NCBI GenBank assembly: GCA_021821365.1 | Contig: JAKACN010000006.1 | Coordinates: 1-50,031 of the forward strand | Source of the DNA: Pseudomonadota bacterium | Lineage (GTDB): Bacteria; Pseudomonadota; Gammaproteobacteria; Burkholderiales; Burkholderiaceae_D | Reading direction: 5' to 3' | Length of the DNA: 50,031 nt | In this document: positions 18,001-24,797 of the stretch, piece after piece | Position numbering within the stretch: position 1 is the first letter of the stretch | How the letters are laid out: each line of letters starts with the position of its first letter | Position numbers and translations under genes: made by a program | The notes under the pieces: model-generated | What the model saw: only the letters and a program-made list of their open reading frames with translations | Told to the model about the DNA's origin: nothing | Databases searched by the model: none

Positions 18001-19319
18001 TGGCCACGGTGCGGGTCGAGGGCGGCATGCAGCGCCTGATTGCGTACTACACCTGCAATGCGTCAGTCGATGCTGCGGCACTGCGCGCCCATCTGGCCGC
18101 CTGTCTGCCCGACTACATGGTGCCCGCGGCCTATGTGCCGCTGGATGCGCTGCCGCTGCTGCCCAACGGCAAGCTGAACCGCAATGCCCTGCCGGCACCG
18201 GGAGAGGACGCGCGACTTGCCGGCGCCTTTGAGAAACCGCAGGGTGAGGTGGAAGAAACGCTCGCGGGTATCTGGCGCGACCTGCTCAAGCTGGAGCAGA
18301 TAGGTCGGCACGACAATTTCTTCGACCTCGGCGGCCACTCGCTGCTCGCGGCGCGGATGATGGCGCGCATTCAGGAAGCGACAGGCAGACCGCTGCCGCT
18401 CTCGCTTCTTTTCCGGGCGCCCAGCATCGCGCAACTGGCTGCGGCCATCGCCGCCAATGATCCGGCAAGGCATCTGGTCGTGCCGCTCAGGCCGGGCAAA
18501 CCTGGCACGCTCCCGGTCTGGTTGCTCCACCCCGGTGGCGGCACGGTGTTCTGCTACCGCCGATTGGCCGAAGGCTTCCCGCCGGAACGCCCGGTGAACG
18601 CGATCCAGTCGCCGGAGATCGCCGGCATCGATGCTTCAGGGCTCGACTTCGACGGCTTGTGCCGGCGTTATACGGCGGAGATTCTGCACGTGCAGCCGGC
18701 GGGTCCGTTCACCTTGGCCGGATGGTCCATGGGCGGCGCGCTTGCGTTCGGGATTGCCGGATTGCTGGAAAACGCGGGGCATTCCGTTGCGTGGGTCGGC
18801 CTGTTCGACACCGCTGTCCGGGAACAGGCCGAACCGATGCGCTTCGAGGAATTTGTGCTCTGGGCATTTACACGCACCTGTTCCGAAGCGTGGCGCGATG
18901 ACGCCGCGATGGACGCGGCCCGCGTCCGTGTCGCGGCCTGCATCGCCCGGCATGGCGTGGAAGGATTTCAACAGCGCCTCGCCGCTGATCCGCAGTGGCT
19001 GGAACGCGAGCTGATGCCGGACAAGGATTGCCTGCGGTTCATGTGGCAGCAATACACGATCATGCGCACGCACGGCGCCTTGATGGCCGGATTCATTCCC
19101 GGCCGGATCGATGCACCGCTGCATGTGTTCACGGCGAACGAATCCGTGCAAGCGGCAACGGAAAAGACTGACTGGCTGCGCCACACCCGGCGCGCGCGCG
19201 AAAGCACGCTGCGGGTTTTGCCGGGCAATCACGAGAATGTGATTCTGCAGGCGGCGAACATCGAAGCGATCGTGCGAACCCTGATGCAGGTCGAGGGCGG
19301 CAATGGCGCGTCCGGATGA
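12021..19319 (+). CDS. Two-module non-ribosomal peptide synthetase (C-A-T-C-A-T-TE), 2432 aa
   Basis: Cytoplasmic assembly line. Approximate residues: C1 10-455 (HHLIADG near 149), A1 475-975 (YTSGSTGNPKG), T1 with DLGGHSLL (Ser about 1022), C2 1105-1540, A2 1560-2055 (YTSGSTGKPKG), T2 (Ser about 2106) and thioesterase 2160-2425 with GWSMGG and late GNH. An N-terminal C domain with no loading module suggests acylation of residue one, or receipt of a unit from elsewhere. C2 has HHLVFDH instead of HHxxxDG and begins PLGPQQEGLL; no epimerase is present. By alignment to GrsA I read the A1 code as D-G-T-L-I-A-E-V-W-K, nearest in memory to some Tyr codes, and A2 as D-M-E-N-V-V-A-V-N-K, whose start recalls hydroxyornithine codes; both are tentative. 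Start chosen at MTNPMNPPAIQ, just before the C1 core. Confidence 0.95.
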   Translation: MTNPMNPPAIQLIQPIQLSTPQHEIWFDQMLHRDSPLYNIGGYMRISGSIDPTLFEESVRRLVRKHDVLRTTLVAGPDADATPMQAFAPDVSVTVPFIDLSREHAPQEASLAWMRERFADPFPLDGGPLFRYALIRIGPDAFHAFVCYHHLIADGWTVALLARSVAEIYTALQAGETFDVRAPSYADFVENDRAYLASPVFETQRQYWLQKFLSAPEPLLAARRALGNEGQFRPGRCSTLSLPRDWYGRIGELARAYGGTTFHAILAALYVVFTRTAQRDELVVGLPVLNRANAAFKATAGLFVGVTAARFRFGTALGFGELLRAIGRELKQDYRHQRFPVSQLHREAGRVGGDRPQLFDISLSYERHDYEATFGKASGVAIPLANEHLNNPLMLYVREFHDDEPVQLDFVYHTAYFSDEEIDALQQRLLHILDGALHAPDTPVRSVSLLFPHEASLIASWNGTRRDHGDSRGLLDLFHTQARRQGDRPAVIVDGVRISYRELDARANRLARYLRLSHRIGPDMLVGICMERSVEMIVAMLGILKAGAAYLPLDPGYPAERLQRMLDDARPAVLLGQHRLANRLAQSHAPVVFLDRDWDSIAVHAADVIDDSAAAENIAYVIYTSGSTGNPKGVAISRGNLLHSMRARFAWYPDPVERFLMTWSFAFDGSITGIFWTLFSGGTLCLAAEHEYNDAAAVVRLIERHAITHLLSIPSFHALLLDGAESWQLASLSTVIVAGETCGADLVKRHFAMLPQAELFNEYGPTEGSVWSTAYRCEREQEAGPVPIGKPIENVRIHLLDRCLEPVPVGVPAELYISGDGVARGYLREPGLTAEKFLPCPFSDRPGARMYKTGDLARWRPDGSIEFLGRTDHQVKVRGFRIELSDIEAALLAQPTVRDAAVLVREDAPGDQRLVAYVVLHDQVSDADAAAAKAIRQLKDALERALPRHMMPHHVVLLADMPRTLNGKADRKALPPPRMDCAEAGYVAPCTPVEEALAAIWASLLKMERVGRHDNFFDLGGHSLLAISMVQHMRKQGLHVEVRTLFTAPTLAELAAATHPLDEARATPPNRIPPQCSAIHPDMLPLVNLNQDEIDRITAAIPGGTANVQDIYPLGPQQEGLLLHRLAVAEGDAFLLRALFAADSRQHLDALLQALQSVIARHDVLRTAVLWEGLAEPVQVVLREATLKIETVTLDGEDGDIGEQLMARFDTRHFRLDLRQAPLMRVALAHDAANDRRLMLLLSHHLVFDHTSLEVFAEELRLRMTGRAGELPVPPQYRDYIAQTRTTARMQEHEEFFRRMLGDVDQPTLPFGLQDVMGNGAGITESRRAVDADLAARLRRQARELGVSTASLCHLAWALVLARASARDDVVFGTVLFGRLHGEGADRAMGLFVNTLPLRVRLSGRCAGELAGEVHALLAELLQHEHAPLSLAQRCSAVPAPAPLFSALLNYRYSDKDASSPGTHAWPGITLLSGEERTNYPFFLSIDDFGAELELTAQTSDVVSPSRLCAFMHTALENLVRALEDAPGTPCHAIDVLPADEHARLQAFSNVSAAPSTPCTVLRLFEEQAQRTPHETALVHEGLSLSYSELNAAANRLAHRLIGLGIGPDRLVGVCLERSADLIVALLAILKAGGAYVPLDPDYPRGRLAQMLEDSAPAAVLTRRCLRGHLPAVSPLVCLDDSDEALARCPDGNPHIALLPDHLAYVLYTSGSTGKPKGVMVRHGGLADLVALQAQRLRAHGCRSMLQFASINFDMSVEEIFPALICGARLVIRPSSMRAPDAAFLDLIRAHRIDALNLPTVFWHDWVQRLDAGESTIPDSVKLVAVGGEKVYIEHYRRWARHAEGRDGAWVNAYGPTEATVNATLYALPFSGGEERRDMPIGRPLSNTRIHILDAGLNPVPVGVAGELHIGGSGLARGYLGRPDLTAEKFIPDPFSKTPGARLYKSGDLARFLPDGAIEYLGRLDNQVKIRGFRIELGEIESALAAHPAIRDAVATVRVEGGMQRLIAYYTCNASVDAAALRAHLAACLPDYMVPAAYVPLDALPLLPNGKLNRNALPAPGEDARLAGAFEKPQGEVEETLAGIWRDLLKLEQIGRHDNFFDLGGHSLLAARMMARIQEATGRPLPLSLLFRAPSIAQLAAAIAANDPARHLVVPLRPGKPGTLPVWLLHPGGGTVFCYRRLAEGFPPERPVNAIQSPEIAGIDASGLDFDGLCRRYTAEILHVQPAGPFTLAGWSMGGALAFGIAGLLENAGHSVAWVGLFDTAVREQAEPMRFEEFVLWAFTRTCSEAWRDDAAMDAARVRVAACIARHGVEGFQQRLAADPQWLERELMPDKDCLRFMWQQYTIMRTHGALMAGFIPGRIDAPLHVFTANESVQAATEKTDWLRHTRRARESTLRVLPGNHENVILQAANIEAIVRTLMQVEGGNGASG

Positions 19320-19498
19320 GGCGGCGCGTTGACCCAGCACAGGCGCCTCATGGCCGGCCAGGCCTGTCGCAAGTGCGGCAAGGCGTAGGCAACGCGTTTC
19401 ATGCATCTCGATGCAGACGGAAGACCGGACACGCAAATCCGATCGCCGGATACGGTGGGTTGTTTTCCGTTGCCGCGCCGGCCTCAGCGATAGTTGGC

Positions 19499-20611
19499 CT
19501 ACGAGAGAAGAAGTAAATACTGCAAGACCGCCAGGAACAAAATGTGCTCGTAGCTCCCCAACACCGTCGGGGATGCATTCATTCCCTCTTGCTTATTCCT
19601 GACTTCGTCGAGCTTTGCCTTCACGATGTCCAGCAGGAGTGCACGGCCCTCTTCCGTGCTGAAGCGCGCATCGGCCGGAAGCGAGTCCTTGAGCTGAAAA
19701 TATTCTTCTCGCGTCTTCTCCAGTTGCTTCACCCACTTCACGCCATCTTCATGCAGCACCCAGGCCACATATTCGGAGACGATGTGCATGCCGATCTTCC
19801 GCATCGCCTCTCCCGCGGGGACCTTCAAATATTTGATCGCCCACGCAGCAATGATCGGGTAAATGAACGGTCGCGTCTTGTTCAGCATGAGCGAGATGGA
19901 TACGTCCGATTTGTACTTCTGAATGACGTTATCCTGCTTTTGCCTGGCGATCATATTCGTCCGCTTCATGGTATTCGGAAACCGCCTGGCCGTCTCGGGA
20001 TCCATTTCCAGCATTTTTACCCTGTTCTCCAGCTCGGAAGCGATGACGTCCAGCGCAACACCCTTGGCGGCTTGGACGCAGGGGAAGTCGTAACCGTGAA
20101 AGGCGGCGGCATCGGTCATATCCCGCACGGATTGCCGCGTTTCGAAGCCGGGGCGGGCATCCGCCATCTTGAAGAGCATCGCGATGTCTTCCGGAAGGTT
20201 CTCCGTTTTCACCGCGCCATGCTCATCGAACTCGAGACGGAGCGATTCGAGCTCCAGCGCGGTGCTGATGCGCTCGACCGCATCGTCCATGCTGATGGTG
20301 GCCGGCGCTTCCTCCGATTCAGGGTCGAATATATCTCGCCCGGAAGGTGGCCCGAGCCTGCTCCGCAAAAATCCCGGACTGCCCTCGCCCAGGCCTGCGT
20401 GTAGCTGGAATCGCGCCGTAGAACCGGCATGCCTGTTCCGCACGAAGGGCACCGGCGCGTCTGTCGCATCCGGGTTGCCGGCAGGCCCGTGTGCCGCCGA
20501 AACGAGCGCCCGTTCTTCTGACGCAGATCCTCCGGCCGAATCCGGCGATACGGTTGGCGGCATGTCTGCCGGCTGATTGTGGTGGCATGATGCGCCTGCT
20601 GCTGGTATCAC
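19499..20611 (-). CDS. Candidate type III effector, 370 aa
   Basis: The frame is open back to an ATG at 20797, but a near-perfect hrp box at 20697-20724 lies inside that extension. The transcript therefore begins later. The best start is a GTG at 20611 preceded by GGGAGAAGG, giving M(V)IPAAGASCHHNQPADMPPTV, which has no acidic residue in its first 15. The first 130 residues are disordered-looking. The rest is helical with blocks DMTDAAAFHGYDFPC, NKTRPFIYPIIAAWAIKYL and WVKQLEKTREEYF, and ends in a hydrophobic LFLAVLQYLLLLS. No family is recognised. It is convergent with the NRPS; 19320-19498 between them shows nothing clear. Confidence 0.68.
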   Translation of the reverse strand: MIPAAGASCHHNQPADMPPTVSPDSAGGSASEERALVSAAHGPAGNPDATDAPVPFVRNRHAGSTARFQLHAGLGEGSPGFLRSRLGPPSGRDIFDPESEEAPATISMDDAVERISTALELESLRLEFDEHGAVKTENLPEDIAMLFKMADARPGFETRQSVRDMTDAAAFHGYDFPCVQAAKGVALDVIASELENRVKMLEMDPETARRFPNTMKRTNMIARQKQDNVIQKYKSDVSISLMLNKTRPFIYPIIAAWAIKYLKVPAGEAMRKIGMHIVSEYVAWVLHEDGVKWVKQLEKTREEYFQLKDSLPADARFSTEEGRALLLDIVKAKLDEVRNKQEGMNASPTVLGSYEHILFLAVLQYLLLLS

Positions 20612-20696
20612 ATCCTTCTCCCGATAATGCCTGTTTCCTGCTTCTGCTGCGTCAGCGGATCGCTGCCGCGCCGCGCGTAGCAGATTTGCGACCTCA

Positions 20697-20724
20697 TGAG
20701 TGAAAGATAATGCGCTCCAGTTCC
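20697..20724 (-). promoter_or_regulatory. hrp box (one mismatch) for the 370-aa candidate effector
   Basis: The minus strand reads GGAACT, 15 bases, TCACTCA; only the first base of the CCACNNA half differs. It is 86 bases upstream of the GTG at 20611. Confidence 0.6.
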
Positions 20725-20827
20725 ATATCGCACTGGCGACGGCCCGCATCCCGGTTATTGATTTCGCCGGAACCACGTCTTCTGCCCTGTCACTCATGGT
20801 GCATCGGCAGATGCATCAGGAGCGATT

Positions 20828-21868
20828 GTGGAGAAGGCGCGCGAACGGATCGATATCGTTTATCTCTGGGTGAACGGAGCCGACCAGGCATGGCGGCGCA
20901 AGCGGGAGCGTGCGTGGGCGAAATGGGCACGCCAGCACCCCGATGCGCTGGAAATGTACGGCAATGTCGAAGGACGCTATCGCGATAACGACGAGCTTCG
21001 TTTCAGTCTGCGTGCGCTCGAGCGTTTTTTCCCACGTCATGGCAAGGTCTGGATCGTGACCGATGGCCAGCGCCCCGCATGGCTGCGCGATATGCCCGGC
21101 GTCGAAATCGTCGATCATCGAGAGCTGATTCCGTCGGCTTTTCTGCCGGTATTCAACTCCGGCCATATCGAGTCCTGGATTCATCGCCTGCCCGGGCTGT
21201 CGGAACGCTTCTTTTACATGAACGACGATGTTTTCTTTGGTGCTCCCGTCGTCCCGGAACAATGGTTCGGGGAGAAAGTCACGTTGTTCGTCGATGCGGA
21301 GAACCCGGCGCTCTACGACGATCTCCAGCCGCAGGAGACCTCGATGGTCAACGCTGCCACCCTATCCCGCCACTGGATGGCGTCTCGCTACGCCGATTAC
21401 CGGCACGATCCGCGCTTGTTCGCTCATGCGCCTCGTCCGCTGCTGAAGAGCGTGCTGCATCAATTCGAGGCATTGGCGCCGGACATGTTTGCGCAGGTTC
21501 GCTCCAGCCCGTTCCGGAACTGGCGCAAACCGCCGATCATTTGCGACCTGGTTCTGCGCTGGATGGTGCATGTCGGGTATGCCCGGCGCGCGGTGACGCC
21601 CGACATGCTATATATCGCCACCGGCGATCGCAATGCAGCCCTTCAATTTGCACGCTTGCGCGCGCGTTTCGATCTCCTGCGCTATTTCTGCATCAACGAC
21701 ACCTGTGACGATGCGCAACCGGACGACGTCCGGCTGCAACGCATCGCCCGCATCCTTCCCGAGCTATTGCCGGAGCCGTCGCGTTTCGAGTTGCTGGATG
21801 CGGGCGTCGGCCAGGCGCGCGACCGATCGGAACAGCGGGCGATGGAAATAGAGCAACTGTCTCTCTGA
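20828..21868 (+). CDS. Stealth-family sugar-phosphate (capsule) transferase, 346 aa
   Basis: Stealth proteins are hexose-1-phosphate transferases that build phosphodiester-linked capsular or cell-wall polysaccharides. The conserved regions are visible in order: IDIVYLWVNGADQ near the N-terminus, RYRDNDELRFSLRALERFFP followed by KVWIVTDGQRPAWL, and LPGLSERFFYMNDDVFFGAPV, then a region with HQFEAL and DLVLRWM. Start is a GTG with AGGAGCGATT before it. It stands alone with no other capsule gene in the window, and its 5' end faces the divergent candidate effector. It could modify capsule or exopolysaccharide; the substrate cannot be read from sequence. Confidence 0.88.
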   Translation: MEKARERIDIVYLWVNGADQAWRRKRERAWAKWARQHPDALEMYGNVEGRYRDNDELRFSLRALERFFPRHGKVWIVTDGQRPAWLRDMPGVEIVDHRELIPSAFLPVFNSGHIESWIHRLPGLSERFFYMNDDVFFGAPVVPEQWFGEKVTLFVDAENPALYDDLQPQETSMVNAATLSRHWMASRYADYRHDPRLFAHAPRPLLKSVLHQFEALAPDMFAQVRSSPFRNWRKPPIICDLVLRWMVHVGYARRAVTPDMLYIATGDRNAALQFARLRARFDLLRYFCINDTCDDAQPDDVRLQRIARILPELLPEPSRFELLDAGVGQARDRSEQRAMEIEQLSL

Positions 21869-21925
21869 GGTGCCTGCCTCGACAGGGCGTGTGCGACGAT
21901 TGCCGTGTCGCCATTCGAATCGGCA

Positions 21926-21958
21926 TAAAAAAAGCCGCGAGCCGTTTCCGGCTGCGGC
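21926..21958 (-). terminator. Intrinsic terminator of the small HrpL operon
   Basis: On the minus strand a GC-rich hairpin (GCCGCAGCCG, loop GAAA, CGGCTCGCGGC) is followed by seven or more T. It lies about 105 bases past the stop at 22064. Confidence 0.85.
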
Positions 21959-22063
21959 GAATCCAATCGCGGAGCGATTGGAGGAGACTCCGTACGCAGA
22001 GAGCGTTACCAGGCAGGATGCCGGAACGCTCCATGCGTCGACACCCCGAGAGGTGTCATGTAC

Positions 22064-22264
22064 TTACGATGCATCGGGCCATGCATCGGCATGTCCGAAA
22101 TCGATGAATTGCAGATCAGGCGGCTCGTCGATCTCGCAATCATCCGCGTCGGATGCCGGGCGGCGCGGCGGCTGCAATGGCGCGGTCGCGCCGGCTTTTC
22201 GCGCGGCCTCCGCCAAATCCAGGCCGAGCTCACGCCGAACCCTGGTCATGTCGTCACGTCGCAT
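22064..22264 (-). CDS. Small protein of unknown function, 66 aa, second gene of an HrpL operon
   Basis: Starts MRRDDMTRVRRELG after a strong AAAGGAGG, which lies inside the preceding gene; the two genes overlap by 19 bases in different frames. The N-terminal half is a basic helix (RRELGLDLAEAARKAG), the C-terminal half an acidic Pro/Asp-rich tail ending DFGHADAWPDAS. No family is recognised. The terminator at 21926-21958 ends the unit. Its size and control suggest a chaperone, a regulator, or a small secreted protein, none of which can be chosen from sequence. Confidence 0.62.
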   Translation of the reverse strand: MRRDDMTRVRRELGLDLAEAARKAGATAPLQPPRRPASDADDCEIDEPPDLQFIDFGHADAWPDAS

Positions 22265-22407
22265 GTCAGCCTCCTTTGCCGGGAAAGCCAGAAGCGGCTA
22301 AGCCATACGGGCGCCGGTTTTCCGGGCGTTTGATCGATCCGCTGCTGCATCAAACGCAGCATTTCGCGGCGTTCGTCGCGCTTGATCAATTCTCCGTGAC
22401 AGCGCAT
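22246..22407 (-). CDS. Small basic protein, 53 aa, first gene of an HrpL operon
   Basis: The ATG at 22407 follows GGGAGGCCTT, a good ribosome site, and lies 85 bases below an exact hrp box. The product (MRCHGELIKRDERREMLRLMQQRIDQTPG...CDVTT) is a basic amphipathic helix followed by a short Trp/Arg-rich segment. It overlaps the start of the next gene. No known family; too short to be an hrp pilin of usual length. Confidence 0.55.
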   Translation of the reverse strand: MRCHGELIKRDERREMLRLMQQRIDQTPGKPAPVWLSRFWLSRQRRLTCDVTT

Positions 22408-22491
22408 AAGGCCTCCCGAAAAGTTCATCCGTCGCGTCGTCGCAGCGCACGCCGGCGCAACTTCTAGCCCGGCAGCAGCACCGGTCAATCA

Positions 22492-22520
22492 TGAGTGGCG
22501 CGATGGACGCAAACAGTTCC
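22492..22520 (-). promoter_or_regulatory. hrp box for the two-gene small-protein operon
   Basis: The minus strand reads GGAACT, 16 bases, CCACTCA, an exact consensus match with the longer spacer. Confidence 0.78.
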
Positions 22521-22610
22521 GAATGTATAGCTACAGCCTGTTATGAACTCAGCCGCTGCAGACGGATTGGCGCCATCCCCTGCGCAGGTGACAGGCGATT
22601 TCAAGGCGAG

Positions 22611-22754
22611 ATGAGGGAGGAAAATTGGGGCGCGGGCACCGAGCAGCAGGGCGATGCGAGCCAACTGACGGGTGAAGCCATCAAGGGCCGTTGGGGAGCG
22701 ATGAAAGATGGCTGGAGACTGGAAGCCGGCAGGGACTTCTCTGAATCAGCGTGA
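22611..22754 (+). CDS. Doubtful small ORF, 47 aa
   Basis: AAGGCGAG precedes the ATG, and the product (MREENWGAG...DFSESA) is hydrophilic with three Trp-Gly or Gly-Trp pairs. Third-position GC is lower than in neighbouring genes. It occupies the gap between two minus-strand small genes. It may be a remnant or chance. Confidence 0.22.
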   Translation: MREENWGAGTEQQGDASQLTGEAIKGRWGAMKDGWRLEAGRDFSESA

Positions 22755-22789
22755 GGACGCAGCGGGAACGGTTGCCAGGATTGCCGCAG

Positions 22790-23002
22790 TCAGGCCAAAC
22801 GCATCCAGAAGGTTGCAAGCTCTACGCCGCTGACCTGCATGTTGCAGGCCGCGATGATCTTGAACACGTTTTCGTTGACCGCATCGTGGGAGGCGGCTGA
22901 AGAAAGCCGCATCGGCGCGGCATCGGGTGCATTGCCGGGGGGATGCGGCGCGAAGGTTTCCTGAGGCACGAGTCCGGATTGATTGTGCTGGCGGTTGCTC
23001 AT
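22790..23002 (-). CDS. Small orphan protein, 70 aa
   Basis: The ATG is preceded by AAAGGAGC at good spacing. The N-terminal 40 residues (MSNRQHNQSGLVPQETF) are Asn/Gln/Pro rich and disordered-looking; the C-terminal part NENVFKIIAACNMQVSGVELATFWMRLA looks like a compact helix pair. No hrp box is found upstream on its strand, although its 5' end faces the hrp box at 23214 that points away from it. Function unknown. Confidence 0.6.
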   Translation of the reverse strand: MSNRQHNQSGLVPQETFAPHPPGNAPDAAPMRLSSAASHDAVNENVFKIIAACNMQVSGVELATFWMRLA

Positions 23003-23213
23003 GGTGCGTTGCTCCTTTCCGATGCATCAGGTGCGCGAGGGATGATGCAGAATAGGTTATCCACTCCGGAAACATTAGCTGTAAGACTTGACAGGGCTGT
23101 AACGGAAACGGGGCAGTTGTTCGTGCGGCAGCTTATTGGAACGCAGCGCAGCAATTCCAATGCTATGTCGGCATGTCGCTATGCACGTCGTGCATAACCT
23201 GGCTCGTCCGGCG

Positions 23214-23242
23214 GGAACCGTGGCGAACTCCACCGCCACCTA
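23214..23242 (+). promoter_or_regulatory. hrp box upstream of the aminotransferase
   Basis: The plus strand reads GGAACC, 16 bases, CCACCTA, an exact consensus match. It is 27 bases above an in-frame ATG at 23269 and 105 bases above the conventional start at 23347. Confidence 0.75.
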
Positions 23243-23346
23243 TCCGTGTCAATGTAAGCAGGTAACAAATGTATATCGCTGCCCGGGTCGGCAGCCTGCG
23301 CACTTGCTGCCTGCCGATCGTGTCAACAGATAACGGAGACGGCAGC

Positions 23347-24723
23347 ATGGATGACAGCACCAGTCCGGATACGCAATGGGATCGAACGGTTGTCGCCGCA
23401 CGGCACCTTGCGCCCTTCGCTGACCAGCGCCAGGTCAAGCCTGAGTACATTACGGTGATGGTGCGCGGCGAAGGCATGAACCTGTGGGACAGCGAAGGAA
23501 AGCATTACCTGGACGGCATGTCCGGATTGTTTTGCACCGCGCTGGGCTACGGTCGTGAAGAGCTTGTGGAAGCTGCGACACGCCAGATGCGTCAGCTGTC
23601 GTTCTGCAGCCCCTACATGAACTTCACGCATCCGCCCCTGGCCAGGCTCGCGGAAAAGCTGTTCGCGATTCTGCCGGAACGCTACGGTCGCGTCATTTAC
23701 TGCAATTCCGGTTCGGAAGCCAATGAAACCTTGATCCGCACCGTCCGGCGCTACTGGGATACGGTGGGAAGGCCGAAGAAAAAGATCTTCATCAGCCGCC
23801 ACAACGGCTATCACGGATCGACCATGGGCAGCGCGTCGCTCGGCGGATTCAAGGCCATGCATGACATGGGCGGGCTTCCCATTCCCGGCATTCATCATAT
23901 CGGCGAGCCGTACTGGTTTGCCTGCACGGATGATCTCACGGAGGAGGAGTTCGGCCTGCGGGCGGCCGGCGAACTGGAGGAAAAGATTCTCGAACTGGGG
24001 CCCGACAACGTTGCCGCATTCGTCGGCGAGCCCTTCCAGGCCGCCGGCGGTTTCATTTTCCCGCCTTCGACATACTGGCCCGAGATCCAGCGCATCTGCC
24101 GCAAGTACGATGTGCTGCTTTGCGTCGATGAAGTCGTGGGCGGATTCGGCCGTACCGGAGAATGGTTTTCGCATCAGCTCTACGGCATCGAACCGGACAC
24201 GATCTCCGTTGCCAAGGGATTGACTTCTGGCTACGTGCCGATGGGCGGACTGATCATCTCGAACAGAATCGCCGACGCGATCGTGGCGGGCGGCCTCTAT
24301 GCACACGTCTTTACCTATCAGGGCCATCCGCTGGCAGCGGCCGTCGCGTGCGCCAATCTCGACCTGCTCAATGACGGCGGGATTGTCGACAAGGTGAAAA
24401 GCCACACCGGCCCGTATTTGCAGCAGGCGCTGCGCGAGACCTTCTCCCATCACCCGCTCGTATGGGAAGTGCAGGGCTTTGGCGCGGCGGCAGCATTGCA
24501 GCTGGCTCCGGTCAAGGGCGAGAAGCAACGTTTCGCCGATGAAGACATCGTTGGCATGTACTGTACGCAACGGGCGACGGAGCTCGGGCTCCTCGTTCGG
24601 GCGTCCATGTCGCGAATGATCCTTGCGCCAGCGCTGACGGCCACGCGTGGCGAGATCGATGAAATCGTGCGACGGCTGAAGTCCGCGGTGGACCGTACCG
24701 CGCAAGCGCTGAAAATGATGTAA
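23347..24723 (+). CDS. Class III omega-aminotransferase, polyamine:pyruvate type, 458 aa
   Basis: PLP enzyme moving an amino group from a terminal amine to a keto acid. Visible marks are NSGSEANETLIRTVRRYW, the HNGYHGST PLP contact, the metal-free DEVVGGFGRTGEWF block and the catalytic lysine in SVAKGLTSGYVPMGG. The overall pattern (LWDSEGKHYLDGMSGL, GYGREELVEAATRQM, PIPGIHHI) is that of the putrescine/SpuC-like group; the exact donor is unknown. ATG at 23347 follows GGAGACGG. A second in-frame ATG at 23269, preceded by AGCAGG and 27 bases below the hrp box, would add 26 residues (MYIAARVGSLRTCCLPI...) lacking early acidic residues. The methyltransferase gene follows at 75 bases, likely in one transcript. 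Confidence 0.9.
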   Translation: MDDSTSPDTQWDRTVVAARHLAPFADQRQVKPEYITVMVRGEGMNLWDSEGKHYLDGMSGLFCTALGYGREELVEAATRQMRQLSFCSPYMNFTHPPLARLAEKLFAILPERYGRVIYCNSGSEANETLIRTVRRYWDTVGRPKKKIFISRHNGYHGSTMGSASLGGFKAMHDMGGLPIPGIHHIGEPYWFACTDDLTEEEFGLRAAGELEEKILELGPDNVAAFVGEPFQAAGGFIFPPSTYWPEIQRICRKYDVLLCVDEVVGGFGRTGEWFSHQLYGIEPDTISVAKGLTSGYVPMGGLIISNRIADAIVAGGLYAHVFTYQGHPLAAAVACANLDLLNDGGIVDKVKSHTGPYLQQALRETFSHHPLVWEVQGFGAAAALQLAPVKGEKQRFADEDIVGMYCTQRATELGLLVRASMSRMILAPALTATRGEIDEIVRRLKSAVDRTAQALKMM

Positions 24724-24797
24724 GCGCTCTGGTGGCCGCGTACATTTCCCCCTTTGAACCTGGCGCGTCCGGCGTCGAGAATAACGATGAGGCTTCC

